This document shows positions 9,219 to 22,369 of a stretch of 64,000 nucleotides of DNA, piece after piece. Source of the stretch: Gossypium raimondii (Eukaryota > Streptophyta > Magnoliopsida > Malvales > Malvaceae); contig NC_068570.1 of the NCBI RefSeq assembly GCF_025698545.1, positions 59,229,924 through 59,293,923 on the forward strand, read 5' to 3'. The notes below the pieces were generated by a model. That model saw only the letters and a list, made by a program, of their open reading frames with translations, was not told the origin of the DNA and searched no databases. The first letter of the stretch is position 1. Every line of letters starts with the position of its first letter. Made by a program: the position numbers and the translations under genes.

Positions 9219-12012
9219 ATGGCTGCTACCTTCCATGGAGTTGGAGCTACCGTTGCAGCTTTATCATCATCATCATCATCATCATCACCATCGAATTCTT
9301 TCGGTTCCAAGAAACTCCTTTCTTCTCCTTCTAGATCCTTCTCCGGTTCGATTCACTTGAAATTTTTCTCCGATTTTTCTTTTTCTTTTTTTTTTTCAAT
9401 TCAATTCATTTTTAAATGGAAATTTGATTTGATGCAGTGCGGAAACGAGCGAGCTTCACAATGGTCAGATCTGAAGGAAGTATGAACTTCGATCTTAATT
9501 CCAAAGGTCGAAGAGCTCAACAATTGATTGCTAATGCAGTTGCAGTAATGATTTTCTTTTCTTTTTCTTTAATTTATGTTTTGAAATTTAATTATTTTTA
9601 TGCTAAATTTGATTGTATTTTTGTTTATTTCTTTTAGACTAAAGCTGATAGCTCTCCAGCTTCGTCATCTTCGAAACCAGGGTATGAGTATGATTTTGTT
9701 TTTTAATTTAACTTTCGTAGTTTACATTACGCCTTTTAAGAAAGTTAAAAGCTAGTGATTAAGTATACTAATATCTCATGTAAATTTGAAGGATGTAAAT
9801 CTTAGTACTATATTATTAGCATTGATTGTCAAAATTTTGTTAATCTTTTTTCTTATTTGGAATTTAATGTATTTAGGCTTTCTATGAGGGTTAATATAAC
9901 CTTTAGTCTGAACTTGGCAATTCTTTTTTGTCCGTTTTGGTCCTTGAACCTGGCAATTAAGTCCATTTTAGTCTCTGAACTTAAACAAATGTAAAAACTT
10001 GATGATGTAACATAATCTCAGAGTGTCATGTTATCAAATTTTGATCGAATCCAAGTTTAAGGATCAAAATAGACTTAGTTTCCAAGTTTAGGTACTAAAG
10101 TGGACCCAAAAGAATACAGATACCACGGTGGACCTGATTGCCAAGTTTAGGGGCTAAAAGTTATATTAACCCTTTCTAATAAGATTTATCCATTGGTTTC
10201 TTCTATTTAAATATTGCTTTTTTTTTCTTCTTTTGTTTAATCTCATAGTCCTGCTTGCATGCTTAACAAAGGTTTCATCCTCATTGTTGTGTAAGGTTCA
10301 TGCATTTGATATTTTGATGCCATTCATCTCTTTGTAATATAAGATGCGGTCTTTTTTTTTTTTTTTTTTGCAAATAAATTTATTATCTTGTTCTGTTATA
10401 GCCAGCTGAGTTTCCATTTGGATGTGTAGTGGAAGGCAGTCACGCGATACTGGAGTGCCTAAGGGATCATTTAGGCACTCCAGCATGGTTGCAATCTATG
10501 TTACTCGGACTTTGGTATAAGTGTTGGGTCTAAGTATATATCTGACATGGGTATGGTTAGTCTTTCTTAAGGTTTTCCATGTATTTAGAGGATCTTTGGA
10601 GATCATATCCACATAACCAAGTGTTGGACACAGATGCTTCAAGGAAAATGAAGAGTCCGAGCAACATAGGTTGCAATACCCTCCCATTGCACCTCTAAAG
10701 GGTGCTCTAGACTTCTAAAATGCCTTTGTTTCAACAAGCATTGTTCTTTTCTGTTGCAATCCTGAAAATTCTAGTGGGATGAGTCGTCTCAGTCCTTATA
10801 TTGTCATCGACCAGATGCCATGGACCTGTGTGTCAAATGTCGAATAAAAAAGGCGTCATTTGAATGTCAGGTGTATGCATGCATGTATATATATATGTCT
10901 ATGTTTTTGCACGATGAAATGGACTGATGTTGCATAGTCAAAATTTGCTATTCGTACTTGTTATCATCATCAAGTCTCTATATCATGTCTGCATCACTCA
11001 TCAGTAACATATTTACCTAGATCTATGTTGTATCACCAGGCATGAGCTTTTACTTTTCGAAGCTCTACGAGAGGGTTTGGAAGAAGAAATGGAAAGGGAT
11101 CCCCGTGTATGCGTCATGGGTGAAGATGTCGGTCACTATGGAGGCTCATACAAAGTGACCAAAGGATTGGCTACCAAGTTTGGGGACCTCAGGGTTCTCG
11201 ACACCCCTATTGCAGAGAACTCGTTCACTGGCATGGGGATCGGAGCTGCTATGACTGGTCTAAGACCGGTTGTTGAGGGCATGAACATGGGTTTTCTCCT
11301 CCTTGCTTTTAATCAAATCTCCAACAACTGTGGTATGCTTCATTATACATCTGGCGGCCAGTTCACCATACCGATAGTCATTCGCGGTCCTGGTGGTGTT
11401 GGACGTCAACTAGGGGCCGAGCACTCTCAACGTCTTGAGTCGTATTTCCAGTCAATCCCTGGAATCCAAATGGTTGCATGTTCAACCCCTTACAATGCCA
11501 AGGGCTTAATGAAGGCTGCAATCAGAAGCGAGAACCCCGTTATACTTTTCGAGCACGTTTTGTTGTACAACCTCAAGGAGAGAATTCCAGATGAGGATTA
11601 CATCTGCAATCTCGAAGAAGCCGAGATGGTAAGACCCGGAGAACATGTTACTATTCTAACCTATTCAAGGATGAGATATCACGTGATGCAGGCAGCGAAA
11701 ACTTTGGTGAACAAGGGTTATGATCCTGAAGTAATCGACATTAGGTCTTTGAAACCATTCGATCTTTACACCATCGGGAACTCGGTGAAGAAAACACACC
11801 GTGTTCTTATCGTGGAGGAATGCATGCGGACCGGTGGTATTGGTGCTAGCTTGATCGCTGCCATCACTGAGAATTTCAACGATTATTTGGATGCTCCTAT
11901 TATGTGCTTATCTTCACAGGACGTGCCTACACCCTACGCCGGAACATTGGAGGAATGGACCGTTGTTCAGCCGGCCCAGATTGTGGCGGCTGTCGAGCAA
12001 CTCTGTCAGTAG
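9219..12012 (+). CDS. Plastid pyruvate dehydrogenase E1 component, beta subunit
   Basis: Beta half of the E1 heterotetramer that decarboxylates pyruvate with thiamine diphosphate, giving plastid acetyl-CoA for fatty-acid synthesis. Exons: 9219-9345, 9438-9544, 9638-9681, 11040-12012. All sites are GT-AG and the phases close, giving 416 aa. Residues 1 to about 60 are Ser-rich without acidic residues until late, as in a chloroplast transit peptide, including a Ser run from a (TCA)n tract. The mature part starts near HELLLFEAL (residue 94). It shows [18 protein letters not shown], the cofactor-activating Glu expected by family in [10 protein letters not shown] (about residue 152), and the C-terminal transketolase-type domain with RSLKPFDL and [10 protein letters not shown]. 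It closely matches plastid rather than mitochondrial E1 beta. ATG 9219 was preferred to the in-frame upstream ATG at 9162 because it gives a normal transit peptide and lies at a usual distance from the TATA box. Intron 3 (1.36 kb) carries a MITE. Confidence 0.95.
9888..10172. mobile_element. MITE in intron 3 of PDH E1 beta
   Basis: Inverted termini GGGTTAATATAAC and GTTATATTAACCC bound 285 bp with internal mirrored words (AACTTGGCAA / CCAAGTTTAGG). Flanking 9-mers TTTCTATGA (9879-9887) and TTTCTAATA (10173-10181) agree at 6 of 9 positions, compatible with an old Mutator-like 9-bp duplication. No coding capacity. Confidence 0.6.
10450..10483. repeat. Perfect 13-bp hairpin in PDH E1 beta intron 3
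   Basis: CTGGAGTGCCTAA (10450-10462) is exactly complementary to TTAGGCACTCCAG (10471-10483), with an 8-nt loop. Transcribed in the pre-mRNA it would form a stable stem. Nothing indicates a microRNA-length precursor, and the stem is too short for one. Confidence 0.8.
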
Positions 12013-12996
12013 TAGCTGAAACAGTGATTGCACAGGTGACGTTTCTGTTACCCTTAGACTAGTTCTCATGCAAACTCTGTTGCCGATATATACTTTCCGG
12101 TTCATTACCAACATTGTGTCCGTTAAAACTTGATAAATATTTACCGAGTCAAGGCCTGTTGTTTGTTTGATCTGGTTCTTCCTTGACTGAAAAAGCCAAA
12201 ATAGGATCCTGGTTAAGCAATAGTTTACAGGTAGAATACTGAAAAAAATTAACTCACGGGATAAAATGTGTTTTCCATTTCGTCTATTTTTTTCCCTTTT
12301 GGTATGAATATTTGGAAAATTGTGGATGTTAGTATTTGGGTTGAAATATTGTTTTGTCTGATATTCAAATTTGTCTACACTGATCAATCCATTTTTGATA
12401 TTTGAATATGCTATTCACTATTAAAAAAAAAAAAAAAAACCTACTAAAGTGAATTGATGCAAATATCCCACATTTAAAACATAGGTCAAATTATGCGAAC
12501 ACTACATTCTATTTTCAATTTTGAACTTTCAAAATTTTAGTCCATTCATTATTTTCTTCCTCCATATAATATATTATTGTACGAGTAATTCCAAGTCAAC
12601 TTATCATATCCATATATTACTCATAAAAGATTTATTTAATAAATTTAACGATTATAGTTTACATTAAAATTAAAATTTCGAAATCCACAAAATACGATGT
12701 CTGGAAACATTTAATTTTACACATAATACATAACTATTAATAAAATTTAACCAAATTTCAAATTTTTAAAAAATCACATGATCTTATGTTTTAATTTGCT
12801 TGTCATCCATCTATTTTTTATGAGTGATTTTCTATATGCGTTTAAGAAATAAATTCAATTATTTGTTTATATAGCAATAAATAAGCATAAAAATGAGGAT
12901 AAAAGAGTCTAGAAATTTTCTTTACAATTACAATCTCAATTACTACAAATTACTGTACATGGGTCTAACAATGGGATTTTGAAAGAAAATCAAAGT
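12013..12996. other. Convergent 3' regions of PDH E1 beta and CUL4
   Basis: The two genes end tail to tail, with stop codons ~985 bp apart. An A-run at about 12424-12439 and AT-rich sequence separate the probable 3' UTRs. No further gene was seen. Confidence 0.6.
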
Positions 12997-15900
12997 TTAT
13001 GCCAAGTAATTGTATATTTGTGGATTGTTCTTGTCTCGTTCCAGGTACTCCCTGTCGATGAGAGACTCGATTCTTTTCTTCAAATCGGCCGGTTTTATCG
13101 GAAACTTAAGCTGTTCAACGACCCGAAAACTTATTCTCAATATACGTCAAAATGCAACTTAGAGAGGAAAAAGAAAACGTATTATCCATTTGATCATCAA
13201 CTGCAATGATCTAATTATCGTACAAGACTAGTATCATTCTCAATCAGTTCGGGTCAAAATTTGACAGGTTTATACACAATGCAAACAGTGAATGTACCCG
13301 AGAGGGCCCTCTATTATAGGGACTTGACCAAATTAGTCCCTCAGATCAATTTAATCCTTGTACTATTAAAAAGAATCAAATAAGACCAAATTGAAATAGA
13401 GTTAACATTTACTGTTCAACAGAGTTAATATTTTTACAGTTTTCATGGTTTCCGTAAATGAAATCTTTCCTTTGGAAGGAATTGAACTGCATTTGAAAAA
13501 ATAAATTAAAAATAATTTTCAAGACATTTTTTATATCGTAAATGTTAGCTCCGTTGCAATTTGAACTTATTTGATTTTTTTTAAATAGTATGGGGATTAA
13601 ATTGATCTATTTAATAATAGAGGGACTAATTTGATCCAGTCCCTATAATATAGGAGGTACCTTAACCCAATGCAAACAATAAGAATACACTTACCTGTTG
13701 GAAGAGTTCGGTTATCAAAAGGGTGTGGCTCAACACTTTCCTTGTCTTCATTATCCGAACAATAGCAGCATCGACCTGTGATAAAATTGAGCAGTAAAGC
13801 ATATTTTTTATTAAGCTTGTTCATGCGAGGTATCTTTCCGTTCGTTTTATTTGTATTAGTGGATACGCGAGACAATGCAAGTGTAAAGCAAATCCGAACC
13901 TGATATTGACGGTCTTGAAATACTCTTTCGGTAGTGCTTGTGTTTTCCTCCACTGTCTCTTTCATCTGGATTGCATTTACCTGTGTTCCAAAAGGAAACG
14001 TTAGTGTGATCCCTTAGACCTATCAATTCTGACTCGAACATGAAAACCCGATTAGATTAATTCAACCTGATACAACCTCATTTGACCATAAAAAGTTAAT
14101 AACCTAAACTTGAAATGACCTAAATCTGAAATGACCCAAAATTTTTAAACACAAGTCAACCCGACCTACCAATTGAGAGGTCTACTTGGAAGTCAGTTCA
14201 ATTAAATAGAAAAGAGATAAGCTTGACAAGAATTTAGTTGATCTAAAAAAGTATTCACTTACCATGGTTTGATTTGTCAAAAAAACATTACTAGCGCATG
14301 TACCTTTATACGATAGAGAGGAGCAGAAAATCCTTCATTGAAAACGAAAGAATCATCATCTTCCACCTCCCTCCCTTTCGGCAACTGCAGCACATGAAAG
14401 CAAACCGAGATAATGTCACCAACTATACCAGCCCAAACACCAAGTTAAAATGGTAAGTGCAATAATTAAATTGGCATACCTTTTGCAGGACTCGTACTTT
14501 ACCGCATGCAAGGGATTGCAAGGTCCTTCTCAATTCCTTATCCTCTATGGCAGTAGAGTCCTTAATGTCTTGAAAGCTAAGCTTCTCAGCATCGTTGAAC
14601 AACATCAGAACTACAGTCTAGAGAGTAAACAGCAACAATAAATTGAGAAAACTGGTAGAAATGTCTGCTTGTACAGAACATTAGAACAGGGAAACAAAAG
14701 TCAATGAGAACCAAGGTGCTGACCTGAAATAAGGAAACTGCGAGCTCCTTTTTACCTTTGGTAAAATCGGCTTTCAACACACAATGACCTAACGAGTTTT
14801 GCCACATTAACCGCCTCCCACTGTACTTGCTTAAGTAGAACTCCTTAAAGATGTCCTGTTACACCAACTAGAATATGGTGTTAGATAACTTCTCGATAGA
14901 AGAACTTACCAGTGTTTATAACAGTGAACATTTCATCCTAAAACCTGCAGCAAACCTGATAGACGTTCAACTCGTGAGGAAGCCGAACAACCATAGGTGG
15001 ATATGTTGGCCAATACCTGTGCAGCTCAACAGCCAGAGTAGAATTAAATATCTCAACAATAAACTAATCGATTATGCCACTATGACTTAATGGAGATAAC
15101 GGTGAAATAAGATTTACCCGGTTGTTAAGACGTGGACACTCATCTCGATTCCAGATGGAAGTTTCGTCCTGGCCTGTGATGATTGCTTGAATGATTCATT
15201 TATCTCCTTTGATAGTTCAATATCCTGCATAAAAATCACAAGGCAAGATCAATTGCATTAAAGTTGCATTCGTATTAAATCTCATATTACTAAATTTCCT
15301 CAAGCCAAAAGTATAAGTAAAATGATTTGACTGTATACACATTCTGGTCATAAGAATCCAGTCACATGGTTGTTAGTCAGATCCTAGGTTGACCAATACA
15401 AGAGAAGGTAATCCAAGAAATGAAAGATAAATTTAACTCCCAGAATCCTTTTCTCTTCTCTTCCCCCGTGATTTTATTACATTAATATATTTACCAGCAT
15501 AATCCATCCTCACCAAGGTTTTCAAAACCAAACCGGTGGTCAAACCAGTCAGACCACTGGTTCCCAGTTCGACCAATTCAATTGTATAAATTATCAAAAA
15601 ATATTAAAAATAGAGAAAACCAGTTCAACTGGTTCCAGTGGTTGGACTGGCCGGTTCTGAAAACAGTGAACCTCATGGCACAATAATTTTTTTACATAAT
15701 GATTAGTTCATTGCATACTCTTTGCAAGGATTAATCATAATCGATCCGACTCCTTTATGAGTTATAGCACTCCAGGGGCCAATACCGCCAATGGCTAACA
15801 TTTTCTTAATGGTTATAATTGGATCACCATGTTTGCAATGGTCAATTGCTCAAGTTCACGAGACATTTTATTAGAAATTCCGGTGGCAATATTTATTGGA

Positions 15901-18900
15901 TACATTTCTTTGACAAAATTTATAAAAGATATAGAGGCAGACCTTGAACATTCCTTCAAGTTTGTTCGTAAACTGGCTGCCACACTCAGTCTTCAGCTGC
16001 AGCATCATAATAATATAACAAGTTAATACAATCTTTAAAACGTGTCATTTAATGCAAAAAGAAGAAGATACTGACCTTAGAAATCATGGATTTCTCTGCA
16101 TCAATAGAAGCACTCTTTCCTAGCAGCAGCCTCTTTGCAAGATCCTTCTTATAGAATGCTTCGAATACGTCCTTGCCCTTAGTTACCAACAAAAACATCG
16201 TTCACATCTCTAGCATTAACTTGTACGACAAGAAAATTAAGAAATACACACAAAGAGGACAGTTATCTGAGGCCAAAGGTATATTTAATGGTTTTTATAG
16301 TGAAAACATGGACCCTACCTGGATGAACCTGAATAAAACCAAAACTTTATCAAGTGTACCCTCTAATTCCTCTTCAGAAGTACCCTTATTACCAGCACGA
16401 AGCTTTTCATCCAGAAACTTGGCGATCAGTTCTGCGGGTTGGTTCTATTAAACATAATGCAGAATTAAACCATCAGTTGAGTCAAGTGTGAAAAATATGG
16501 TAATCTAAATTAGGAATATTGCTGAACTGATTAAAACTTAATAAGAAGACTGCAGTTCAAAAGTAAAATAATCTCCAAGTGCTAACCTGACGAATGTTAA
16601 TTAGATGCTCAAATGCATCCCTAATGTGGTTGCAAAATCCCTCATTCTTCGAAAAGCTTTCTTCCCATATTGAGTCAAGTGAAGCCTTAAATTCTAACAA
16701 TGAAGGCACCATGTCCTTGTCTTTCTCTTCATCCATGACAATGCCCTGCCCAGTTCTCCGAATATATGAACTCACGGCCTGCCTTAGTGGTTCAAGAGAA
16801 TTGACCCTTGAAAACAGTGAGTACATCCTCTGAAGGTCCTCAATACGGTGTCCATCCATAAGCATCATAAATCCCTATATCAATCAGAGAAATTATAACT
16901 ATTAAAAGATACATATCCAAGCTGGCATACAAAGTGCACAAACAGCTGACGATTCATATTCATACCTTATCAAGAATGGCATGTATATGACGTTCAAGGA
17001 GTTGCCTTTCCACTGTTGCTATTAGTGGCTTTCTTGTAAGATCACCCAGGTAGAGTAAGCATCTTTCATGTTCTTCATGTAACCTAGTCTGCAAGAATAT
17101 AATCAAAATCTTAACAAAGATAATTTACACAAAATCTTAAGTGGGATAATCACGTATATTCCAAATAAAAATGGAATAATATGGTAGATTAACATTCTTA
17201 TAAGAAGGATGAACGTGTATGCTTCAAAATACAAGCACTAGTCACTACTAATTGAGAACATAAAATATTAAAAGCACCTCAACATGCTTCAGGTAATCTG
17301 GAACATCATATTGTTGCATGTATTTTGTTCCTTCAGCCGCATAAAACTCAGACGTGCACTCTAGGAATGGCTTCTCAAAGCTTCCTGAGTAAATGCCTAA
17401 GGCGGTGAACATCTGCAAAAGATGGTTAATGAGTGTTCTGTCGACAGCTTCTCCTAACCTGCATAATCAAAAACAGACACGGTGGATTCCAGGATGCTAA
17501 CTATAAACACTAAGATGAGAATTTATCATCGCACATCATTCTTGAACCTAGACGGTGAATATGTGGATGGAAACTCTTGGGGTATAGATGATTAAAATGA
17601 GTCAGAAAGAACAAAAATAATAATAGGCAAGTAGGCTAGAATTAAATTGATCTTAATTATCCCGTGTAAAGAAACTTTTTTCTTCAACAGAAACCATGCT
17701 ATCACAATGACATTAGAACAAGAATGTATGAGTCAATTCAAGTTGACCAATACTCATCATGTTGCAGTTTGCCTTTTTTAACTTTTACCTCTCCACTTGT
17801 ACTTGCGCACAGGAAATTCAACACGGCGTCAAGTTGGTTGGTCTGAAGGCATCAAAAATAAGTTAACCATAGTATATATTTTTGTATACTTTCATCCAGT
17901 AGTATTGTTAGTTATGTACTATCACCAAAGCCAACACGATAGCAACCAACAGTATAGCTTTTTTCCAATTTATTATACCTATTCATCAATTACATGAAGA
18001 GAAGCATAGTTTCATCCATAACAATCGCAATACTCAATGATACACAATCCATTACAGCATTCATCTAAAACTATTATGCATATTTTGCATAGGTTATATT
18101 TTGAAACCAAAAATCCTAGAATAAAAAGATTTTGTATATTTCAACTTAAAATTCATAAGAATTACCTCTCACTCTCAATCATTCTTAAAAGGCCAGTAAC
18201 AGTTTTGTGATCAACTTCAGGAGCTAGAGAAAGATGTTTTCGGAAGAGCTGCAAGCCCATGTCCCATAATGAACGTACATTTGGGGTTTGCTTAACATAT
18301 GTTCTGTCAAGATACAAGGCTATACTACGAATCATCAACATTTGATCACAAAGATCTTGCCAACATTTCTCAACGAGTGATAAGAAAACAACCAGATCTG
18401 GGCTTTGCCCTACCAAAGATCTTAGTGCAGCAGATATATGTTCTTCACACTCTTTTTCAATTCGCTGATAAAGGCTTCCTCCCAACTTGTGCAGGCAAAG
18501 ATTATTGACATCCTAAAGGAAGCACGATCGATTACCAAGACATAATATCGATCAAATTACAAATGGCTTTCATAATCAAAACAGACAGAATCAAGAAATA
18601 AGAGAGGTTTACCTGATAAAGCTTCTCCAAGTCACAAGAATCTGGCTGCTTCAAAAATATAGCATTAATGGCTGACTTCAGCTTTGCCCATGTCTCCTCC
18701 TCAAAATTTGTAGGCATTGTCGGTTTTGCTACACAGAAACAACAAAAGTCAGAAACCTTTCTGAATACATGTTCTACACATTTTGCATTTTAGTAATGCT
18801 CTTCTAGCTTTCTACCATTAGTTCATGCAAACAACATAGTTTTAGAGATATAATATGATTCACAAATACAAAAAAGAAACCAAAAAAACTTAGTTCAACA

Positions 18901-20115
18901 CAAGCGAATAACCTTACTAATAACAGGTTGAATCACCTGCTAACTAAACACTATAGCTGTTTAGAAAGATTAAGTAGCTGCTTGTACTTATGCAAGCACA
19001 CATCATAGATGCAGAGGAGAATCCAAGGGCAGGCAGTGGCCTTGCCACCCCCCCCCCAAATGTTTTTTCTGCCTTCACCGCTGCATAGATGCTTACAAAA
19101 AAGGGTTTAGAAGAGGACATATATGGATTTTCTAAAAACTGACGGCCTCTAGCACAGTATTTGAATTACATTTTCTTTGATAAATTAACAGAAAATGTCA
19201 ATAAAAAAAGCAAAAGAGTGTAGGTGTAGAGCTTTTAATGTAAAGTTGCATTAGCAGACCTACATCACAAAGGCAAGAAAACGAAGAATGTTCCGTAGCC
19301 ATTCGTTCTGAAGCCATGTAAATGAACGAGAACCTTAGGACCCTCAATTTGTTTAGCACAAATAGTGTTCCTCTTAAAAACCGATATCAATTTCAAATTA
19401 CCATAAAATGATTGTAAGTAATGCCCAGATAAAACTGAAAAAGGTAACACTTCTTAGGATCAGCTAACAGATCTCTATATCAACTTTTATTTAAAACTAT
19501 ATAGGAAGTCATGGAAAGTACTTGGTTTCATTTACACGGTTTAAACAGAACAATCCATAAAAAAATATTAAATAATTCAATGCCTATTAAATATTAGTTA
19601 GTGTTAGCCCAGTAAAACAGTGAAAAACGAACTATGCAAATAAATTAACCAGTGAAAAGATCCTATAATCAAACAAAGCTCCAAGTTTCTGAATATCATC
19701 ACCTTTAATCCCTAATTTATCATTCCAAAAACGACCCAACAACCAAAACCACTCAATTTCTAAGATCAAACACTCAAATAAACTAGAACAAGCAATTTAA
19801 TAAATACCCAGAAAATAAATTTCACGAAGACAAAAAAAAAAAGAAGAGATCGAAACCAAAAAAAGATTACATAAAGAAAGAAAAACCTTTAACGAATTTG
19901 ATGACGAGCTTTTTGGCGGGTTGAGGCGGGGTTGCTTTTTTACGAGAGAGATTAGCGGTGGCGGGAGAACGAGGAACACCGGACTTAGAATCATCGCCGA
20001 GGGACATAGATGAAGGGTCGAAAACGACGTCGTTACCGTCTTGATGGTGGTGATGAAGGCCGTTTTTGTTTGGGTCTATAGAACCAGCCACCGAATGAGA
20101 CTTTGCTTTCGTCAT
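12997..20115 (-). CDS. CUL4: Cullin 4, scaffold of CRL4 ubiquitin ligases
   Basis: CUL4 bridges DDB1 (bound at its N terminus) and the RING protein RBX1 (bound at its C terminus). Plant CRL4 acts in light signalling and DNA repair. Seventeen exons, 5' to 3' on the minus strand: 20115-19887, 18728-18613, 18512-18166, 17458-17278, 17088-16966, 16874-16587, 16444-16319, 16177-16076, 15996-15943, 15224-15118, 15016-14956, 14855-14724, 14617-14480, 14384-14304, 13980-13900, 13775-13695, 13110-12997. All phases close to 786 aa, close to the usual ~790. Visible marks: plant CUL4 N-terminal [13 protein letters not shown]; cullin repeats with [16 protein letters not shown]; cullin homology LWRRL-like [33 protein letters not shown]; and the neddylation motif IVRIMKTRK, with Lys about 732 expected to carry NEDD8/RUB. 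The C terminus is IYNYLA. The gene appears intact. Confidence 0.96.
13302..13665. repeat. Foldback element in the last CUL4 intron
   Basis: A ~100-bp left arm (about 13302-13400, with AAATTAGTCCCTCAGATCAA) is repeated in inverse orientation at about 13555-13665 (TTGATCTATTTAATAATAGAGGG and GGGACTAATTTGATCC). The loop is ~150 bp. Neither termini nor a target duplication were fixed. It belongs to the 'tagtccct' foldback class seen several times in this window. Confidence 0.65.
15514..15675. repeat. Small hairpin MITE in a CUL4 intron
   Basis: CAAAACCAAACCGGTGGTC near the left end mirrors CAGTGGTTGGACTGGCCGG near the right end, making a ~60-bp imperfect stem about an AT-rich loop. Related 'ACCGGTT / AACCAGTT' words occur at 7790-8460 and 55030-55285. 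It lies in the intron between the exons at 15996 and 15224. Confidence 0.55.
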
Positions 20116-21036
20116 TGATGATTTGCAGATGATGAAGAAGAAGAAGCAGCAATGGCGTTTTGGGGATTAACGATCAGCGTTGCTTAAGAGAGCGTTTTGT
20201 GAAAGGAGATTGAAAGACATGGAAGTGATGATCAAAGAGATCGTCGTAAGAATATTTCCAGCTACTTTTACTTATTTATTTTCCTTTACCTTGATTTCTC
20301 TTACAGTGCCATTTAGGAAAAATAATTTTAATTATGCTATTAATCCTTGTAATTTACAAAATTGTATTTAAATCTACAATGGTACACATAGTATAAGACT
20401 GGTATTGAATTTAACCAAATAAATTTAATTACTAATATTTAGGTTAGGACTAATGCTTCAAATTTTGAAAAGTATAGGGTCTAAAATTGATCAAATTAAA
20501 GTATAAGAACTAAATCCATAATTTTCGTAAGGTATAAGGGTTAATAGCAAATTTAACAAAAAATTGTTTTAAAAACCTAACCTTTTCAATTTAATCAATT
20601 CGACCGCAAATCGATTCGTCCGTCAATCTAACAATAATTAAACAAAAGATAAAAATACATAAAAATATTTTAAAATATTATAAAATGGACAGTTTGGTTC
20701 AACTCAACAACATTGAAAATAAAAGTAAATCTTTTAGAAAGGTGTTAAACACGTAAAATTTTACCCTAATTTAAAATTCAACTTATTAATTTAGATTCAA
20801 ACTTGATTTGATTTGATTTTATTATAAAAAACAATAATTTAAACTCGAATTGAATTAAACATGAAAATATCTGAACTGGAACAACATAAACTCAAATGAC
20901 GAGAGCTCGAAACAATACAAATACCAAAAAAAAAAATATTGCACCCAAAATAACTTCTTATTGTATTGAAATTTATATAAGATTATATTTTAAATAAATA
21001 ATATGAATACGACTTAAAATATACAATAAATGCGAT
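20116..21036. other. CUL4 promoter and spacer
   Basis: The first few hundred bases must hold the CUL4 promoter and leader. A GC-richer purine segment at 20116-20230 fits a 5' UTR. The rest is AT-rich with 'aggactaaatccat' repeat words and no ORF worth calling. Confidence 0.4.
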
Positions 21037-21150
21037 TTAAAAACAATGGTGGCGGTGAGATTAGATACTGTAGCGATACTGTAATGTGAGACAAAAAAAA
21101 AGCTAAAGCGTTGCGCTAGATGTAAACGCCCATCCAAAAGGACTCTTAGT
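21037..21150. mobile_element. Partial PIF/Harbinger-like MITE
   Basis: AACAATGGTGGCGGTGAGATTAG and the end CGCCCATCCAAAAGGACTC closely follow the intact element at 32920-33050 and the right end of 31699-31779. A convincing left terminus is missing, so this copy looks truncated. Confidence 0.5.
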
Positions 21151-21320
21151 GATTGATGTATAAGTGTACGAGTATGATATGTGGTTAGCTTTTACTATTA
21201 GTCCATTTAATATGTCTAAGTTATGTATTTACTATTTAGTCCTTACACTTTAATTTGGTCATTTTTAATTCTTATATTTTTTGAATTTTAAAATTTTAGT
21301 TTTTACCAAATAATACTTGG

Positions 21321-21818
21321 TATATTCATTAAATTTTGTTGAGTGTTTTTGTGTGTGTCCTCTTTACGGAAGTCAATTTTCTATTTATATGGCACAGTTC
21401 CATGATTTGATATACTAGGATTAGGTAGGCCCCCATGCAGGTCAACATATATTTTACTATAGAGTCAATACGTGTATACTACTACAGAGTCACTTTGTAG
21501 CTCTTCTTCGACCAGATGGGAGACAAATGGTTACAATATTCACCTCTACCCGATTCTTAGGCCGACCCAGTTCTCATACCAACCCACAACCTGAACAGTA
21601 TGTCCAGCTCGCTGATATATAGTTTGCCACCATGCAATTCGCCTGCATGGGTTCGTAGCATCGTGTAGGCGAACCCCTACTCAGGAAACATATGTTGACC
21701 TGCATGGGAGCCTACCTAATCCTAGTACATCAAATCATGGAATCGTGCCATATAATTAGGAAATTGGCTTCCATGAGGAGAACACACACAAAAACATTCA
21801 ACAAATTTCATTATTTTA
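21321..21818. repeat. Long inverted repeat (foldback element)
   Basis: The arm at about 21321-21450 is repeated inverted at about 21688-21818 with high identity. Shared words include TAGGATTAGGTAGGC, CATGCAGGTCAACATAT, CATGATTTGAT and TTTTTGTGTGTGT. The ~240-bp loop carries GCGAACCCC-type words also seen in the minisatellite at 25140-25520. No coding potential, and no target duplication was settled. Confidence 0.8.
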
Positions 21819-22108
21819 AAAAATTTATGCAAAAAGTATATCATTACATGTGTAATGTCATATCAATTAGCTGTCTTCACATCTAGCCACAAAAAAGCCA
21901 ATTAATGGAATTAATAGTTGTTATTAGTGTCAAAAATTGAAATTTCGAAAAATACTGGGCTAAGAATGATTAATTTGGAAAACATTTACTAAATCCAAAA
22001 CTTATACATAATATAGTATTGATACCATAATTTAACCAAGCAAATTTATTTTTTATCGTTCAAGTTAGGACCAAATTTTTAAAATTCGAAAAGCACCAAC
22101 ACTAAAAG

Positions 22109-22369
22109 CAGTGGCGAAACTAGGGGGCTGGCAGGGGCCCCGACCCTACTAAAATGAAAAATTTTCATATGGCCCCTTTAAAATTTCTAAAATTTTAAAT
22201 TAGTAAAGGTAAAATTGCACTTTGGCGCCCCTGAAAATATAAAAATTTGATCTAATCCTTTAAAAATTATAAAGATATAGTCTATTAAAATGGTGGAATT
22301 TTATTTTTTCTATCATAAAAATTATAATTTAATTTCAGCCCCTTAAAAGATTTTCTATTTTCGCCCTTG
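22109..22369. mobile_element. hAT-like MITE, family A copy 1 (261 bp)
   Basis: Starts CAGTGGCGAAACTAGGGGG and ends TTTTCGCCCTTG. The perfect 8-bp direct repeat ACTAAAAG abuts both ends (22101-22108 and 22370-22377). The body has GGCAGGGGCCCCGACC and GTAAAATTGCACTTTGG, shared with three other copies at 27030, 27580 and 30101. Confidence 0.88.

Noticed and set aside
14450..14641. Plus-strand open frames across the CUL4 exons
   Set aside because: Antisense shadows of the cullin exon on the minus strand, whose protein is clearly recognisable.
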